NCBI RefSeq assembly: GCF_000003605.2
Contig: NW_003134346.1
Span: 276,951-340,950 of the forward strand
DNA: 64,000 bases
Direction: 5' to 3'
Origin: Saccoglossus kowalevskii
Taxonomy: Eukaryota; Hemichordata; Enteropneusta; Harrimaniidae
How positions within the stretch are numbered: position 1 is the first letter of the stretch; every line of letters starts with the position of its first letter. This document shows positions 62,800 through 64,000 of this stretch, in pieces. The translations under genes were made by a program, and so were the position numbers. Under the pieces are notes generated by a model that made no database searches, was not told where the DNA came from, and saw only the letters and a list, made by a program, of their open reading frames with translations.

Positions 62800-63135
62800 C
62801 TGATTATTTCAGTTTATTAGGTTAGTTATGCTGTGGAATAATAGCGGTTTTCTAGGAAATACAGTGGATTAGTAGGCAGCCGAAGCAATCAAGTAGCCAA
62901 CTACGACGTAAGCATATACAATCATCCTAGACAATCAGAAGACATAATTAAACACACCTTCGTGTATGCTGCCAGATTTTAAGGTATCATGATTATCCCT
63001 CAACATGGACACCTAGGCAGTGTGGCACCACAAGGATGAGTTATATGGGAATTGTCACGCCTACATCATTCGCAGCATCTTAAAACAATATACATGTACA
63101 AGCCACGAACCAAAATACTCATTCAACAATCCCAC

Positions 63136-63187
63136 CTTCAATGACGTTGTCTTGGATTATATTTGCGCTTAGTTTGAATGGGTTCAT
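63136..63187 (-). CDS. Possible internal exon with S-A-N motif
   Basis: The acceptor ATATGTTTTCAG is followed by 17 codons plus one base and a donor GAAG|GTGGGA. The frame reads MNPFKLSANIIQDNVIE. The motif LSANIIQDNVI resembles FSANVVESLLI and ISANALESSRI in the two open segments to the right on the same strand. Its phase (0 in) fits the CAG|GT donor at 63272. No family is recognised. Confidence 0.25.
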
Positions 63188-63271
63188 CTGAAAACATATT
63201 TTCTATCAGCTGTTAAAACTGTTCTTTTGTGCGATGGCAGCACTGGGTAAATTACACTGTCCTAAACAGAC

Positions 63272-63454
63272 CTGAGTTGATTTACTGCTGCTAATTTTCT
63301 TGGCAATCAACAATGATTCAACAACATTTGCAGAGAATATACAGCCATACAGCCTTAGGGTGTACGCAATCATAGAATCCATAAACGAAGCACTAAATGT
63401 ACGACTCAAAGTCGATGACCACAATCTTTCAAAAATCATCCGGAAATGACGCAA
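63272..63454 (-). CDS. Possible exon with S-A-N motif (FSANVVESLLI)
   Basis: An open frame on the minus strand runs leftward and reaches a candidate donor ACTCAG|GTCTGT at 63272. It contains YGCIFSANVVESLLIAKK. The DNA around the motif is about 70% identical over 34 bases to the segment at about 63800-63835, so the two are probably duplicates. The left limit of the exon is uncertain because no strong acceptor stands out; the frame stays open back to about 63493. If the donor is not used, the frame continues 22 codons further to a stop near 63206. Confidence 0.28.
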
Positions 63455-63754
63455 ATGTGAAAGATCTATGTTAAATTTATTCTTTGCTACGCTTTAGGCC
63501 ATCACCCCCATTGACATTGTTCAAACGCTCAACTAATAATTACTTCTATATTTTCCGCCTTATGCACTGGTGTGTATAGATACTACATGAGTGAACGGGG
63601 ATAAAATGTGTAATGGCCCATATTGTCGTCTTTCATCCTTCTATACTAATAATAAAAACACAATATTGCGAAACAATTGGTGAAGCAATCACGCAGACCC
63701 CTAACGGGCATATGTATATTCAAATGTCACCTCGGCATTTAGAATAACATTCAC

Positions 63755-64000
63755 CTGCAGAATGCCATCGAATCGACCAATTGAGTGTTGATCGCGGATT
63801 CTCGATGATTCTAAAGCATTTGCTGAAATGACCTTCGAGTAAACGACGCGCACATATGGAATGCCAGCACAATGCAGAGCATAACAGAATAATATTGTTT
63901 CGGGATTCAAAACAGCTGTGCCACGCGCGACATTCACATTTACAACAATCCCCGAGAGAAAAGCGTTTGGACATTTGCATGTGATTCGCTTTGAATCGTA
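63755..64000 (-). CDS. Possible exon running off the right edge (ISANALESSRI)
   Basis: The minus-strand frame is open from the window edge for 82 codons to a good donor CTGCAG|GTGAAT, and would stay open to 63701 if unspliced. It contains YSKVISANALESSRIRDQ. The segment keeps a balanced amino-acid mix and is GC-richer than most of the window. It matches the segment at 63272-63454 around the motif and ends in CAG|GT at a corresponding place. No signal peptide, membrane segment or known domain is recognised, and the start lies outside the window. I regard it as the best host-exon candidate here, but homology evidence is missing. Confidence 0.33.

Noticed and set aside
1-64000. Known microRNAs (let-7, miR-1, miR-9, miR-124), rRNA, snRNA, histone stem-loops, CRISPR arrays
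   Set aside because: None was seen when reading both strands; exhaustive search was not possible by eye.

Overview
This window is AT-rich eukaryotic DNA, most likely from a marine invertebrate animal. The reasons are abundant CpG (no strong vertebrate-like depletion), a DIRS/Ngaro-type retroelement, Kolobok/T2- or piggyBac-like TTAA miniature elements, and no compact gene structure. I cannot name the species. No complete protein-coding gene can be recognised in 64 kb. Open frames are short and of the size expected by chance. The window is best read as a long intergenic region or giant intron that has collected mobile elements, with faint signs of exons toward the right end.

Layout. 1-8.6 kb: unique sequence with an ACTG microsatellite. 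8.66-9.06 kb: a non-autonomous composite element ending in a large palindrome; a second copy, inverted, is at 38.43-38.75 kb. 10.55-11.33 kb: an unexplained GC-richer block. 12.79-15.10 kb: a 2.3-kb decayed DNA transposon with 74-bp inverted ends and a CTAGAG flank on both sides. 15.83-16.72 kb: a young LTR-element remnant bounded by a 5-bp target duplication, whose LTRs carry heat-shock-element motifs. 18.5-18.7 kb: a TTAA miniature element. 21.0-21.4 kb: a 12-copy, 32-bp minisatellite.

27.9-44.7 kb is the element-rich middle. It holds three copies of one TTAA family (27.9, 33.8 and 36.3 kb), a broken DIRS/Ngaro-like element (29.6-32.5 kb) that contains a LINE tail, two 133-bp copies of a second TTAA family (40.7 and 43.8 kb), and a third relative that contains a 57-bp minisatellite (41.15-41.55 kb). 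It also holds a hAT-like miniature element (42.3 kb) and an assembly gap inside a TA repeat (44.5 kb). 46.2-48.1 kb is an old direct duplication, each copy containing the same hairpin with one compensatory base-pair change.

54-64 kb holds the best hints of host coding sequence: a possible signal-peptide first exon with a GTAAGA donor (54.28 kb), a frame-compatible open exon with a good acceptor (60.56 kb), and, on the minus strand running off the right edge, successive open segments sharing a motif like S-A-N-x-x-E-x-x-x-I (62.7-64.0 kb). All of these are candidates, not established genes. No RNA gene, CRISPR array or known microRNA was recognised.
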